From MED-G116 sp038107835 (GTDB taxonomy: Bacteria > Pseudomonadota > Alphaproteobacteria > Puniceispirillales > Puniceispirillaceae), in the NCBI GenBank assembly GCA_038107835.1, contig JAYNHH010000003.1:48439-112438 (forward strand): a stretch of DNA of 64,000 nt, read 5' to 3'. The position numbers and the translations under genes were made by a program. Within the stretch, counting starts at the first letter, position 1; every line of letters starts with the position of its first letter. This document shows positions 8,699 through 17,220 of the stretch, piece by piece. The notes beneath the pieces were generated by a model. The model did not search any database, was not told the origin of the DNA, and saw nothing but the letters and a program-made list of their open reading frames with translations.

Positions 8699-9790
8699 AT
8701 GACCACTCCCACCGTAAATTCAGACAACACCGACGCCTTATCAGGGGATGCCGCGACAGGCGAGATCATCCGGATCACCGCATCTGATGATGCTGGCGGC
8801 GAACGCCTTGACCGTTTTCTTGCCACCGCCATCGCAGCCCGCAACAGTGAGGATGGCGCGCCAGCCGACAGCCACAGCCTGTCCCGCAGCCGGATCAAGG
8901 CGCTGGTTCTGGATGGATGCCTGCGTGAGAATGAGACAATCATTACGGACCCCTCGGCCGGCATAAAGCCCAGCGCAGTCTATCAACTGGCGGTCCCCAA
9001 ACCAAGCGACCCAACACCGCAAGGCGAAGCCATCGCTCTGGACATCCTGTTTGAGGATGAGCATCTCATCGTCATCAACAAGCCAGCCGGAATGGTCGTC
9101 CATCCGGCCCCGGGCAGCCCGTCGGGAACACTTGTCAACGCGCTGATCGCCCATTGCGGCCCCAGCCTGACCGGCATTGGCGGGGTCATGCGGCCGGGTA
9201 TTGTCCATCGGCTCGACAAGGACACATCCGGCGTGATGATGGCTGCCAAGACTGACCGCGCCCACCAGCGCCTGACTGACATGTTCGCCGCACATGACCT
9301 TGACCGGCACTACCATGCACTTGTCTGGAGCAGTGGCGTTGACCGGCAGGGATCGGTCGATGCTCCCATTGGCCGTGCCGAGCGTGATCGCAAGCGTCAG
9401 GCCGTCACCGCTAAAGGGCGCAAGGCCATCACCCACTGGCAGATGTTACGGGTCTATCCACCCTTTGGATCGCTGATCGAGTGTCGGCTGGAAACCGGGC
9501 GCACGCATCAGATCAGGGTGCATATGGCGCATATCGGCCATGGCGTGATCGGAGATCCGCTCTATGGCAAGCCAGCCAGAGCGAGCCAGATGCCGGACAA
9601 TCTCTCGCGCACCTGCCTCGGGCAATTGCGGAGTTTTGGTCGGCAGGCTCTGCATGCGGCGCATCTGGGCTTTGCCCATCCGGTAACCGGCGAGGCTCTG
9701 GCCTTCAGCACCGACATGCCGGCAGATATGGCGCATCTGCATCAGCTGATGGAAAAGGCTGTAGCGGCGCGGGCCAGTTCCAGCCGATAG
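8699..9790 (+). CDS. rluD: Pseudouridine synthase, RluA/RluD family
   Basis: 363 residues from the ATG at 8699. An N-terminal S4 RNA-binding domain (RLDRFLA...LSRSRIKALVLDGCL, about 36-75) precedes the catalytic domain with HRLDKDTSG (170-178; catalytic Asp at 173) and the later ETGRTHQIRVHMAHIG motif. The S4 plus RluA layout fits RluD, which isomerises uridines in helix 69 of 23S rRNA; RluC would also fit, so the exact target is inferred. In many alphaproteobacteria this gene lies immediately before rpoH, as here. Confidence 0.88.
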   Translation: MTTPTVNSDNTDALSGDAATGEIIRITASDDAGGERLDRFLATAIAARNSEDGAPADSHSLSRSRIKALVLDGCLRENETIITDPSAGIKPSAVYQLAVPKPSDPTPQGEAIALDILFEDEHLIVINKPAGMVVHPAPGSPSGTLVNALIAHCGPSLTGIGGVMRPGIVHRLDKDTSGVMMAAKTDRAHQRLTDMFAAHDLDRHYHALVWSSGVDRQGSVDAPIGRAERDRKRQAVTAKGRKAITHWQMLRVYPPFGSLIECRLETGRTHQIRVHMAHIGHGVIGDPLYGKPARASQMPDNLSRTCLGQLRSFGRQALHAAHLGFAHPVTGEALAFSTDMPADMAHLHQLMEKAVAARASSSR

Positions 9791-9970
9791 AATGGTGGCA
9801 CATTTGACCAATCTGGGACATTTCCAAGGATGTTTCGGTTAAATCATTTAAAAACAGTGTTTAAGTATGGATTTTGCCGCGCGTAACAGCCTATAACAGG
9901 GTGCCAGAACAGCCCTATTCTTGCCCAATTTGGCAATAATAATGGGAATCTGAAAAAGACTTTTGCCAAA

Positions 9971-10002
9971 AACCACCTTAATTTCGCCGATGAAGGGTGG
10001 TT
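9971..10002 (+). promoter_or_regulatory. Hairpin in the rpoH leader
   Basis: AACCACCTT at 9971-9979 can pair with AAGGGTGGTT at 9993-10002, with one bulged G, around a 13-nt loop. It lies 43 nt before the rpoH start codon and has no T-run, so it is more likely a leader structure than a terminator. RpoH translation is controlled by RNA structure in other proteobacteria, but this element does not cover the ribosome site and its role is unknown. The rest of 9791-10044 is AT-rich, with no clear sigma-70 promoter that I can defend. Confidence 0.35.
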
Positions 10003-10044
10003 AGATGCTTCAGGTTGAATGCAATAACGTGCGAGGAATTGACA

Positions 10045-10968
10045 ATGGCTGCCAAAACCAATCTCCCTGTCCTGTCTCCTGACGGGAACCTGTCACGTTA
10101 TCTGGAGCAGATCCGCGCCTTTCCAATGCTCGAGCAGAAACAGGAATACATGCTTGCCAAGGCCTGGAAGGAGAAGGGCGATGTGGATGCTGCGCACCAG
10201 CTTGTCACCAGTCATCTGCGGCTTGTCGCAAAGATTGCCATGGGCTATCGCGGCTATGGCCTGCCAGTTGCTGATCTGATCTCCGAAGGCAATCTGGGCA
10301 TGATGCATGCCGTCAAGAAATTTGAGCCGGAAAAGGGATTTCGCCTCGCCACCTATGCGATGTGGTGGATCAAGGCAGCGATCCAGGAATATATCCTGCG
10401 CTCCTGGTCGTTGGTGAAAATCGGCACAACCGCCGGCCAGAAAAAGCTGTTTTTCAACCTGCGCCGGATCAAGGGCCAAATTCAGGCCATTGACGAGGGT
10501 GATCTGAAACCCGAACAGGTCACGCACATTGCCGACCAGCTCGGCGTCACCGAGGCTGAGGTCATGTCGATGAACCAGCGCATGGCCGGTAATGACCGTT
10601 CGTTGAATGTGCCTTTGTCCCGCGATGGTGAGGGGGCTGGCGAATGGCAGGACTGGCTGGAAGATGATGGCATCGACCAGGAAACCAGCTTTGCCGAGCA
10701 TGAGGAATATTCCGCCCGCCAATCCCTGATGATGGATGCAATGAAGGATCTGAACGAACGCGAGCAGCGCATCCTGCAGGCACGCCGTCTTGCCGAACCG
10801 CCATTGACGCTGGAGGATCTGGCCACCGAATTTTCCGTCAGCCGCGAGCGCATCCGCCAGATTGAGGTGCGGGCCTTTGAAAAGCTGCAAAAAGCCGTCC
10901 GCGACAAGGCAGCCGAGATGAAGCTGCTGCCTGACGCAGATGGTGACCCGGCATTGCTGCCACAGTAA
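10045..10968 (+). CDS. rpoH: RNA polymerase heat-shock sigma factor RpoH (sigma-32)
   Basis: 307 residues from the ATG at 10045, preceded by AGGA at 7 nt. Sigma-70 regions 2 and 4 are plain: SEGNLGMMHAVKKFEPEKGFRLATYAMWWIKAAIQEYIL for region 2, and a C-terminal LEDLATEFSVSRERIRQIEVRAFEKL helix-turn-helix. The diagnostic RpoH box QKKLFFNLR is present at about 132-140, which separates it from RpoD. It directs polymerase to chaperone and protease promoters; ftsH, whose product degrades RpoH in E. coli, also lies in this window. Confidence 0.95.
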   Translation: MAAKTNLPVLSPDGNLSRYLEQIRAFPMLEQKQEYMLAKAWKEKGDVDAAHQLVTSHLRLVAKIAMGYRGYGLPVADLISEGNLGMMHAVKKFEPEKGFRLATYAMWWIKAAIQEYILRSWSLVKIGTTAGQKKLFFNLRRIKGQIQAIDEGDLKPEQVTHIADQLGVTEAEVMSMNQRMAGNDRSLNVPLSRDGEGAGEWQDWLEDDGIDQETSFAEHEEYSARQSLMMDAMKDLNEREQRILQARRLAEPPLTLEDLATEFSVSRERIRQIEVRAFEKLQKAVRDKAAEMKLLPDADGDPALLPQ

Positions 10969-11051
10969 CCACCAGATCCGCGTTGCGTGAACCCGCGCGC
11001 CTCGCCGGTGCGCAGGGGTGCGCGATCCCTGCAGAACGCTAAAAACCCCAC

Positions 11052-11057
11052 TATAAT
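11052..11057 (+). promoter_or_regulatory. Candidate -10 box (TATAAT) before the small gene at 11123
   Basis: A perfect TATAAT in a locally AT-rich stretch, 65 bp before the next start codon. The matching -35 position (about 11028-11034, CCTGCAG) is poor. A GCAGGG/CCCTGC hairpin (11012-11017 with 11027-11032), perhaps the end of the rpoH transcript, sits just before it. Confidence 0.4.
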
Positions 11058-11122
11058 TAACGTTTTATTAACTTAACCTGCCGCATACTTCACAGATTAT
11101 TTCTGGAAGATGGAGGCGGAAA

Positions 11123-11521
11123 ATGAAACGTAGTGACCGGGCCGGGCCGACAACCTGTTCTGTCACCCTTTTTATCCTTATGGCCGTGATCAGCCAAGGC
11201 ATGACCGTTGGCAATATTGCGGCAAGGGCCGATCAGCTGGGTCCCACATTCATTGAGGTCGGGATAACGGAAACCATAACACCGACATCGCCACGGCAGA
11301 CTCCCAGTCCGGGCGGGACGCAGATACCGCGGATTGCATCGCCGTCGCCACGGCAATCACCTTTGAACAATCACCCGCCAAACGGGTCGGTAACAAGGAT
11401 CGTATCGTCGCGCTCGGGGCTGGTCGAGAGCAGCGTCACCGGCGTTTTCGTCAGCTCCTCGACGCGGCGGATATATTTGACCGCATTCGCCGGTAGCTCG
11501 GCCCAGCTGCGCGCGCCATAG
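11123..11521 (+). CDS. Hypothetical small secreted protein, Ser/Pro-rich
   Basis: 132 residues, not recognised. In favour of a real gene: GGAGG 6 nt before the ATG, a consensus -10 box upstream, and a credible signal peptide (basic MKRSDR, a hydrophobic core LFILMAVI, cleavage possible near AARA-DQ). The mature part holds two copies of an SPRQ(T/S)P motif, near residues 56 and 74. Against: the last 50 codons run antisense over the 3' end of purA, an unusually long convergent overlap, and may be a chance extension. Most likely a small exported protein or a decayed one. Confidence 0.4.
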   Translation: MKRSDRAGPTTCSVTLFILMAVISQGMTVGNIAARADQLGPTFIEVGITETITPTSPRQTPSPGGTQIPRIASPSPRQSPLNNHPPNGSVTRIVSSRSGLVESSVTGVFVSSSTRRIYLTAFAGSSAQLRAP

Positions 11522-12663
11522 GTGCTTTCATGCCAGCCGGGCATTTCCTCATAGATCGGTGTGCAGGCTGCCTGCGCCCCCGAATCGGACGGGAAATGAT
11601 CGAGCCGTGTGCCATTCAGATCATAGCCGATACAGATTTTCAGCATGTCAAAACCATCCAGCACATCGAGCTTGGTCAGTGCCATGCCGGTGACGCCGGC
11701 CACCGCATTTGCCTGGCGCACCATCACCGCATCGAACCAGCCGCAGCGACGTTTGCGCCCTGTCACCGTGCCAAACTCACGCCCGCGTTCACCCATACGG
11801 TCGCCATCACCGCCGAAATCCTCGGTCGGAAACGGGCCGCTGCCGACGCGCGTCGTGTAGGCCTTGGTAATGCCAAGGACAAAGCCGATCGAGGTCGGGC
11901 CGGTGCCGGACCCGGTTGCCGCCTGTCCGGCGACGGTGTTTGACGAGGTGACAAAGGGATAGGTGCCATGGTCAATATCCAGCATCACACCCTGCGCCCC
12001 CTCGAACAGCACACGCTTGCTGTTCGCCCGGGCGTCAGCCAGCAGCTGCCAGCTCTGGCCGGAAAAGGCCAGCAATTCATCGCGCATCGCCATCAGATCG
12101 GCAAACATCTGGTCGGCATCGGCCAGTGCATGTCCAACAGCCGCCAGCCAGACATTGTGATGCGCCACCATCGCCGCCAGCTTTTCCGCCAGCGTGTCGG
12201 GGCTGGCCAGATCGCCAAGCCGAACGGCGCGGCGCGCCACCTTGTCCTCATAGGCCGGGCCAATGCCGCGCCCGGTGGTGCCGATCCTGGCATCACCCCG
12301 CGCGGCCTCGCGGGCGGCGTCGATGGCCTGATGCACTGGCAGGATCAGGGCAACCGAATCAGAGACAAGCAAGGTGTCCGGCTTGATTTCTGCCCCCTGC
12401 GAACGCAGCAGTTTGATCTCGGACAGCAGATGCGCCGGGTCGAGAACCACGCCATTGCCGATGACCGACCGTTTGCCGGGCCGCACAATGCCTGACGGAA
12501 GCAGCGACAATTTATATTCAACGCCGTCGATGACCAGCGTATGGCCGGCATTGTGTCCGCCTTGAAACCGCACCACCACATCGGCCCGGTTCGACAGCCA
12601 ATCGACGATCTTGCCCTTGCCCTCATCGCCCCACTGGGCACCGATCACGGCTACATTTGTCAT
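11371..12663 (-). CDS. purA: Adenylosuccinate synthetase
   Basis: 430 residues, the usual length. GTP-binding GDEGKGK is at 12-18, followed by GGHNAGHT and, later, TTGRGIGPAYEDK and VGSGPFPTE. It joins IMP and aspartate to give adenylosuccinate, the first committed step to AMP. Downstream of serA in the same direction, with 138 bp between them, so it may have its own promoter. Confidence 0.96.
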   Translation of the reverse strand: MTNVAVIGAQWGDEGKGKIVDWLSNRADVVVRFQGGHNAGHTLVIDGVEYKLSLLPSGIVRPGKRSVIGNGVVLDPAHLLSEIKLLRSQGAEIKPDTLLVSDSVALILPVHQAIDAAREAARGDARIGTTGRGIGPAYEDKVARRAVRLGDLASPDTLAEKLAAMVAHHNVWLAAVGHALADADQMFADLMAMRDELLAFSGQSWQLLADARANSKRVLFEGAQGVMLDIDHGTYPFVTSSNTVAGQAATGSGTGPTSIGFVLGITKAYTTRVGSGPFPTEDFGGDGDRMGERGREFGTVTGRKRRCGWFDAVMVRQANAVAGVTGMALTKLDVLDGFDMLKICIGYDLNGTRLDHFPSDSGAQAACTPIYEEMPGWHESTYGARSWAELPANAVKYIRRVEELTKTPVTLLSTSPERDDTILVTDPFGG

Positions 12664-12801
12664 TGATTTTCCTGTGGTTGATGATGATCAGACGGGCTGC
12701 AACAGACCGGCTGCAACCAGATACCTCGAAACGCGGCGGACCATACCCAAAAAAGGCGGCAACCGCAAGCGCCAGCGCCTGATCCGCCTGCGATTCCGGA
12801 C

Positions 12802-14400
12802 CTAGGCCGATTGGCTGAAACTGAGGAAATCCGCGCGCACCACCTGTTTCAACCCGCGAAGTTCCTGCAGCGTCTCGGCGTCCATGCCGCCGTCAATCTC
12901 GACAAGGGCGATGGCCTCGCCGCCAGCCTGTTTGCGGCCCAGATGAAAGGTCGCGATATTGATTCCATGCGCACCGCACAGGCTTCCCAGATCACCGATG
13001 AAACCGGGCTTGTCGTAATTGCGCAGATACAGCAGGTTGTCAGGAAAATCGGATTCGACAGGGATGTGCTGGACCTCGACAATGCGGGCCTTGTCACCGC
13101 CCACCAGCGTGCCAGCGATCGTCCGTTCGCCACCGCCATGGCTGACAGTCACCCGCAACAACGTCTCATAATCGCAGCGGCGGTCATGACGAATGGTGGA
13201 AACCGCAATGCCATTGGCGCTGGCGGTGGCCGCGGCATTGACCATATTCACCGATTCCATCGCCGAGCCAAGCAGGCCGGCAAGGGTCGAGGCCACAACA
13301 GGGTCCGGATTGAGCGACGCCGCCTTGCCGTCAAATTCAATGCTGACAGTGGCCAGACCATCGCTGTCCACCTGCCCCAGAAATTCGCCAAGTTTGCGAC
13401 CAAGCGCCATATAGGGACGCAGGATCGGCGCTTCCTCGGCACTGACCGAGGCCATGTTGAGGGCATTTGTCACCGCACCATTGATCAGGAAATCCGCCAT
13501 CTGTTCAGCCACCTGCAGGGCGACCTTTTCCTGCGCCTCAAGCGTGCTGGCGCCAAGATGCGGCGTTGCCACGACATTGTCCATGCCGAACAGCAGATTG
13601 TCGGTTGCGGGTTCATTGGCAAACACATCAAGCGCCGCGCCGGCGACATGCCCGGTTGACAGCGCCGCTGCAAGCGCAACCTCGTCAATCAGCCCGCCGC
13701 GCGCGCAGTTGATGATCCGCACCCCGGCCTTGGTCCTGTTCAGCGCATCCGCTGAGATGATGTTGCGCGTCGCATCGGTGAGCGGTGTATGCAGGGTGAT
13801 GAAATCAGCCCGTGCCAGCAATTCATCCAGCTCAACCTTCTCGATGCCGCTGCGCTTTGCATTTTCCGGCGTCAGATAGGGGTCAAAGCCAACAACCCGC
13901 ATTTTCAGCCCCTGCGCCCGGTCGGCGACAATCGCGCCAATATTGCCGCAGCCGATGATGCCTAGCACCTTGCCAGTGATCTCGGTTCCCATGAATTTTG
14001 ATTTTTCCCATTTTCCAGCCTGCGTCGAGGCGTTGGCCGCCGGAATCTGGCGGGCAAGTGACAGCATCATGGTAATCGCATGTTCGGCGGTTGTGACCGC
14101 ATTGCCGTAAGGGGTATTCATCACCACGACACCCTTTGCCGTCGCCGCTGGAATATCGACATTGTCAACGCCAATGCCGGCCCGGCCGACGACCTTCAAA
14201 TTGGGGGCCGCGGCAAGAATGTCTGCCGTCACCCTGGTCGCCGAGCGGATGGCAAGCCCGTCATAGTCACCGATGATGTCAGCCAGCTCATCCGGGCTGA
14301 GGCCGGTCTTTACATCCACCTCAACGCCCCGTTCCCGCAGAATTTCTGCGGCACGCGGGCTCAATTTGTCACTTATCAGTAGTTTTGGCACGATTTTCAT
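12802..14400 (-). CDS. serA: D-3-phosphoglycerate dehydrogenase
   Basis: 532 residues: substrate- and NAD-binding domains with IIGCGNIGAIVADRAQGL (about 150), catalytic-site region GVRIINCARGGLIDEVAL (about 230) and HLGASTLEAQEKVA (about 285), then the intervening ASB domain and a C-terminal ACT domain (DLGSLCGAHGINIATFHLGR). This long form is the serine-regulated type and makes the first step of serine synthesis from 3-phosphoglycerate. It begins 27 nt after serC ends, so serC-serA is an operon. Confidence 0.95.
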   Translation of the reverse strand: MKIVPKLLISDKLSPRAAEILRERGVEVDVKTGLSPDELADIIGDYDGLAIRSATRVTADILAAAPNLKVVGRAGIGVDNVDIPAATAKGVVVMNTPYGNAVTTAEHAITMMLSLARQIPAANASTQAGKWEKSKFMGTEITGKVLGIIGCGNIGAIVADRAQGLKMRVVGFDPYLTPENAKRSGIEKVELDELLARADFITLHTPLTDATRNIISADALNRTKAGVRIINCARGGLIDEVALAAALSTGHVAGAALDVFANEPATDNLLFGMDNVVATPHLGASTLEAQEKVALQVAEQMADFLINGAVTNALNMASVSAEEAPILRPYMALGRKLGEFLGQVDSDGLATVSIEFDGKAASLNPDPVVASTLAGLLGSAMESVNMVNAAATASANGIAVSTIRHDRRCDYETLLRVTVSHGGGERTIAGTLVGGDKARIVEVQHIPVESDFPDNLLYLRNYDKPGFIGDLGSLCGAHGINIATFHLGRKQAGGEAIALVEIDGGMDAETLQELRGLKQVVRADFLSFSQSA

Positions 14401-14427
14401 CCTGTTGTCTGGAATCTTGAAAAGGGG

Positions 14428-15606
14428 TCAGGCAGCATCTGCCTGATATTGCGCGCGCGTCTGGACATAGGCCCAGTCAAGCCATGGCAGCAGCGCGGCG
14501 ACATCATCCGGATCGACCGTTGGCCCGCACCAGATACGAAGCCCAGTTGGCGCATCGCGATAGGCGCTGATGTCAATCGCCACATCCTCGGCCGTCAGCA
14601 GCGCCTCAACATCCTTGACCACGGCTTTCTGCTGATCGGCACCCAGACCGGTAAACCAGTCATCGGCAAAGCGCAGACAGACAGACGTCTGTGACACTGT
14701 CGCCGGATCAACCGCCAGAAAGGCATAGTTGGGACTGTTGGCAACCCATTCATTCATCGCCGCAAAGCTGGCATCGACCCGCGCGATCAACCCACGCACA
14801 CCACCAAGATTTTCCGCCCATGACAGCGCGTCAATCGCATCCTCGATCACCAGCATCGACGGGGTGTTGATTGTCGCGCCAGCAAACAGCGCGGTATCGA
14901 GCCTGCCCTTTTTGGCAAGCGAGAGAAGTTTTGGCATCGGCCATGGCGGGGTATGGCTGTTGACCCGCTCGGCCGCGCGCGGCGACAGGATGATCACACC
15001 ATGACCGCCCTCCCCGCCAAGCGATTTCTGAAAGCTGAACGTCACGACATCGAGCTTTTCCCACGGGATATCCATGGCAAAACAGGCCGAGGTGGAGTCG
15101 GCAATCGTCAGACCGGCGCGGTCGTCCGGGATCCAGTCACCATCGGGGACACGAACCCCGGCGGCAGTACCATTCCAGGTGAAAACGACGTCATTGTCAA
15201 AATTGACGGCTGACAGATCCGGCAGATGGCCATAGTCGGCAATATGGGTGGTGACATTTTCCAGCGGCAGCTGGTTGACGGCATCGGCAACCCAGAGGCG
15301 GCCAAACGCCTCCCATCCCAGAACATCGACACCACGCGCACCAAGCAGCGACCACATCGCCATCTCGACCGCTCCCGTGTCCGAACCGGGAACAATGCCG
15401 ACAATATAATCTGTCGGCAGTTCGAGAACGGAATGGATCTTGGAAATACAGGTCTGGATTCGGGCTTTCGGTCCAGCGGCGCGGTGCGAACGACCAACCG
15501 CAGCGTCTTCGAGGGCTGCCGGCGACCATCCTGGCCGTTTGCGCGTTGGACCGGTTGAAAACAGCGTGGATACCGGCTTTTTGGCCGGTTTGGCGTTAGG
15601 AGACAT
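14428..15606 (-). CDS. serC: Phosphoserine aminotransferase
   Basis: 392 residues from the ATG at 15606, preceded by GAGGG; a longer TTG start at 15678 would overlap the likely promoter. PLP-lysine motif is FSFQKSLGGEGGHG, with DSTSACFAMDIPWEKLDV before it. The sequence follows the alphaproteobacterial SerC branch rather than the E. coli one. It transaminates 3-phosphohydroxypyruvate made by SerA; the two genes are adjacent. The upstream leader has a possible regulatory fold, listed separately. Confidence 0.93.
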   Translation of the reverse strand: MSPNAKPAKKPVSTLFSTGPTRKRPGWSPAALEDAAVGRSHRAAGPKARIQTCISKIHSVLELPTDYIVGIVPGSDTGAVEMAMWSLLGARGVDVLGWEAFGRLWVADAVNQLPLENVTTHIADYGHLPDLSAVNFDNDVVFTWNGTAAGVRVPDGDWIPDDRAGLTIADSTSACFAMDIPWEKLDVVTFSFQKSLGGEGGHGVIILSPRAAERVNSHTPPWPMPKLLSLAKKGRLDTALFAGATINTPSMLVIEDAIDALSWAENLGGVRGLIARVDASFAAMNEWVANSPNYAFLAVDPATVSQTSVCLRFADDWFTGLGADQQKAVVKDVEALLTAEDVAIDISAYRDAPTGLRIWCGPTVDPDDVAALLPWLDWAYVQTRAQYQADAA

Positions 15607-15613
15607 TGCACCC

Positions 15614-15649
15614 TCGTCAGAAATTTGGCCATCCGTTGGGGGATGACGA
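15614..15649 (-). promoter_or_regulatory. Possible serC leader structure overlapping the ribosome site
   Basis: Read on the minus strand, TCGTCA (15649-15644) can pair with TGACGA (15619-15614), whose 3' end abuts the serC ribosome site. A competing small hairpin, CATCC (15645-15641) with GGATG (15634-15630), shares two bases with the first stem, so the two cannot both form fully. A conserved serC RNA motif is known before serC in alphaproteobacteria; I cannot confirm that this is a member. Confidence 0.3.
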
Positions 15650-15659
15650 CCCGGAGTGA

Positions 15660-15688
15660 GAATGCGCAGGACCGACAAAAATTGTCAA
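15660..15688 (-). promoter_or_regulatory. Candidate promoter of serC-serA
   Basis: On the minus strand a perfect TTGACA (15688-15683) is followed 17 nt later by GCATTC (15665-15660), a weak -10. The position would give a leader of about 45 nt before the serC start. Confidence 0.4.
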
Positions 15689-15752
15689 CCACCCGACAGA
15701 TGGCAGGGGGAAAGATTTTTCTATTATGTCATATTGTTGTTTTTATTTGATT

Positions 15753-17105
15753 TTATGCCACTGCTTTTTGCAGGCGCAAAATTATTTCAGCCATTGTCGC
15801 CTCGAGCAGCGCGTCATCATCGGCCTCGACCATCACCCGGATGAGGGCCTCGGTACCTGAAGGGCGCACCAGAATGCGGCCGGCATCGCCAAGTTCCTGC
15901 TCAATTTTCGCAAGATCGGCCTTTACCGCCTCATCCTGCAGGAGGGCCGGGTCGAGTCCCGGCAGATTTTCCAGCTTCTGCGGCGACGGGGTGAAAGCGT
16001 TGAACAGCTGGCTCGCCGGTTGCTCGCGGCGCTTGAGCAGCGCCAGCATCTGCAAAGCCGCAACAAGGCCGTCGCCCGAGGTGCCAAGCGACGTCATCAG
16101 GATATGGCCCGATTGTTCACCGCCAAGATTGATCCCGGTCTGGCGCATCATCTCGAGAATATAACGATCGCCGACGCGCGCCCGGTGCAGCGCCAGCCCA
16201 TGCCCCTTGAGATGGCTCTCAAAGGCACGGTTGCTCATCACCGTACCGACGACACCGTCGCCTGTCAGCGTGCCGTCCGCTTTCATCGCAACGGCCAGGC
16301 AGGCCAGAATCTGGTCTCCATCAAGCACATGACCGGTTTCATCAGCAAGGATCAAGCGATCGGCATCGCCATCAAGTGCGATTCCAGCCGCTGCGCCATG
16401 CGTGACCACGGCGTCTGCCATCTTCTCGGGATGAACGGCACCGCAGCCCTCATTGATGTTATAGCCATCAGGATCATTGAACAGCGGGATCACCTCAGCG
16501 CCAAGATCATTGAGCGCGTCTGGGGCGCTGCGGTAGGCAGCACCATTGGCACAATCCACCACGATCTTCATGCCATCAAGACGCAGATCATCGGGAAAGG
16601 ATGATTTGGCAAACTCGACATAGCGGCCAACCGAGTCCAGCATCCGTCTGGCACGACCAAGATCGGACGCATCAGCAAGCGCGATTGACCCTGCCGCCAG
16701 TTCGGAAATCGCAATCTCGATCTCATCATCTAGTTTATAGCCATCAGGGCCGAACAGTTTGATGCCATTGTCATGATGCGGGTTGTGGCTGGCCGAAATC
16801 ATCACGCCAAGATCGGCCCGCAGCGAGTTTGTCAGATGCGCTACAGCCGGTGTTGGTAGTGGACCCAGAAGCCGGCAATCCATGCCAATCGAGGTGAAGC
16901 CCGCGACAAGCGCAGACTCAAGCATGTAGCCAGACAGGCGCGTGTCCTTGCCAATCACCACTTTCGGGCGGCCGACGCGGCCCCCCATATTGTTATCGAC
17001 AAACAAGCGACCGGCGGCAAGCGCCAGCCTGACAACGGCTTCGGCGGTCATCGGACCAGTATTAATGCGGGCGCGCACACCATCGGTGCCAAAAAGTCCT
17101 GCCAT
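15753..17105 (-). CDS. glmM: Phosphoglucosamine mutase
   Basis: 450 residues from the ATG at 17105 (MAGLFGTDGVRARIN, the family's conserved opening). The phosphoserine loop ISASHNPHHDNGIK, the metal loop DGDADRLI and the substrate loop GGEQSGHI are all present. It converts glucosamine-6-phosphate to glucosamine-1-phosphate for UDP-GlcNAc, thus peptidoglycan and lipid A. It follows folP with 115 bp between, in the conserved ftsH-folP-glmM order. Confidence 0.95.
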   Translation of the reverse strand: MAGLFGTDGVRARINTGPMTAEAVVRLALAAGRLFVDNNMGGRVGRPKVVIGKDTRLSGYMLESALVAGFTSIGMDCRLLGPLPTPAVAHLTNSLRADLGVMISASHNPHHDNGIKLFGPDGYKLDDEIEIAISELAAGSIALADASDLGRARRMLDSVGRYVEFAKSSFPDDLRLDGMKIVVDCANGAAYRSAPDALNDLGAEVIPLFNDPDGYNINEGCGAVHPEKMADAVVTHGAAAGIALDGDADRLILADETGHVLDGDQILACLAVAMKADGTLTGDGVVGTVMSNRAFESHLKGHGLALHRARVGDRYILEMMRQTGINLGGEQSGHILMTSLGTSGDGLVAALQMLALLKRREQPASQLFNAFTPSPQKLENLPGLDPALLQDEAVKADLAKIEQELGDAGRILVRPSGTEALIRVMVEADDDALLEATMAEIILRLQKAVA

Positions 17106-17220
17106 TGTTCTGCCTGTTCCCCGAAAAAAACCAATCGTTACAAGCCGTAAAGAATAGGGCAGCGGCAACCAGTTTCACAAGCCCATTAACGGCCTGTCCG
17201 GCTACCGCGGTGAAAGGGTA

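Noticed and set aside
11090..11356. 88-codon minus-strand frame downstream of purA
   Set aside because: Arg/Cys-rich shadow of the plus-strand candidate, without ribosome site or motif.
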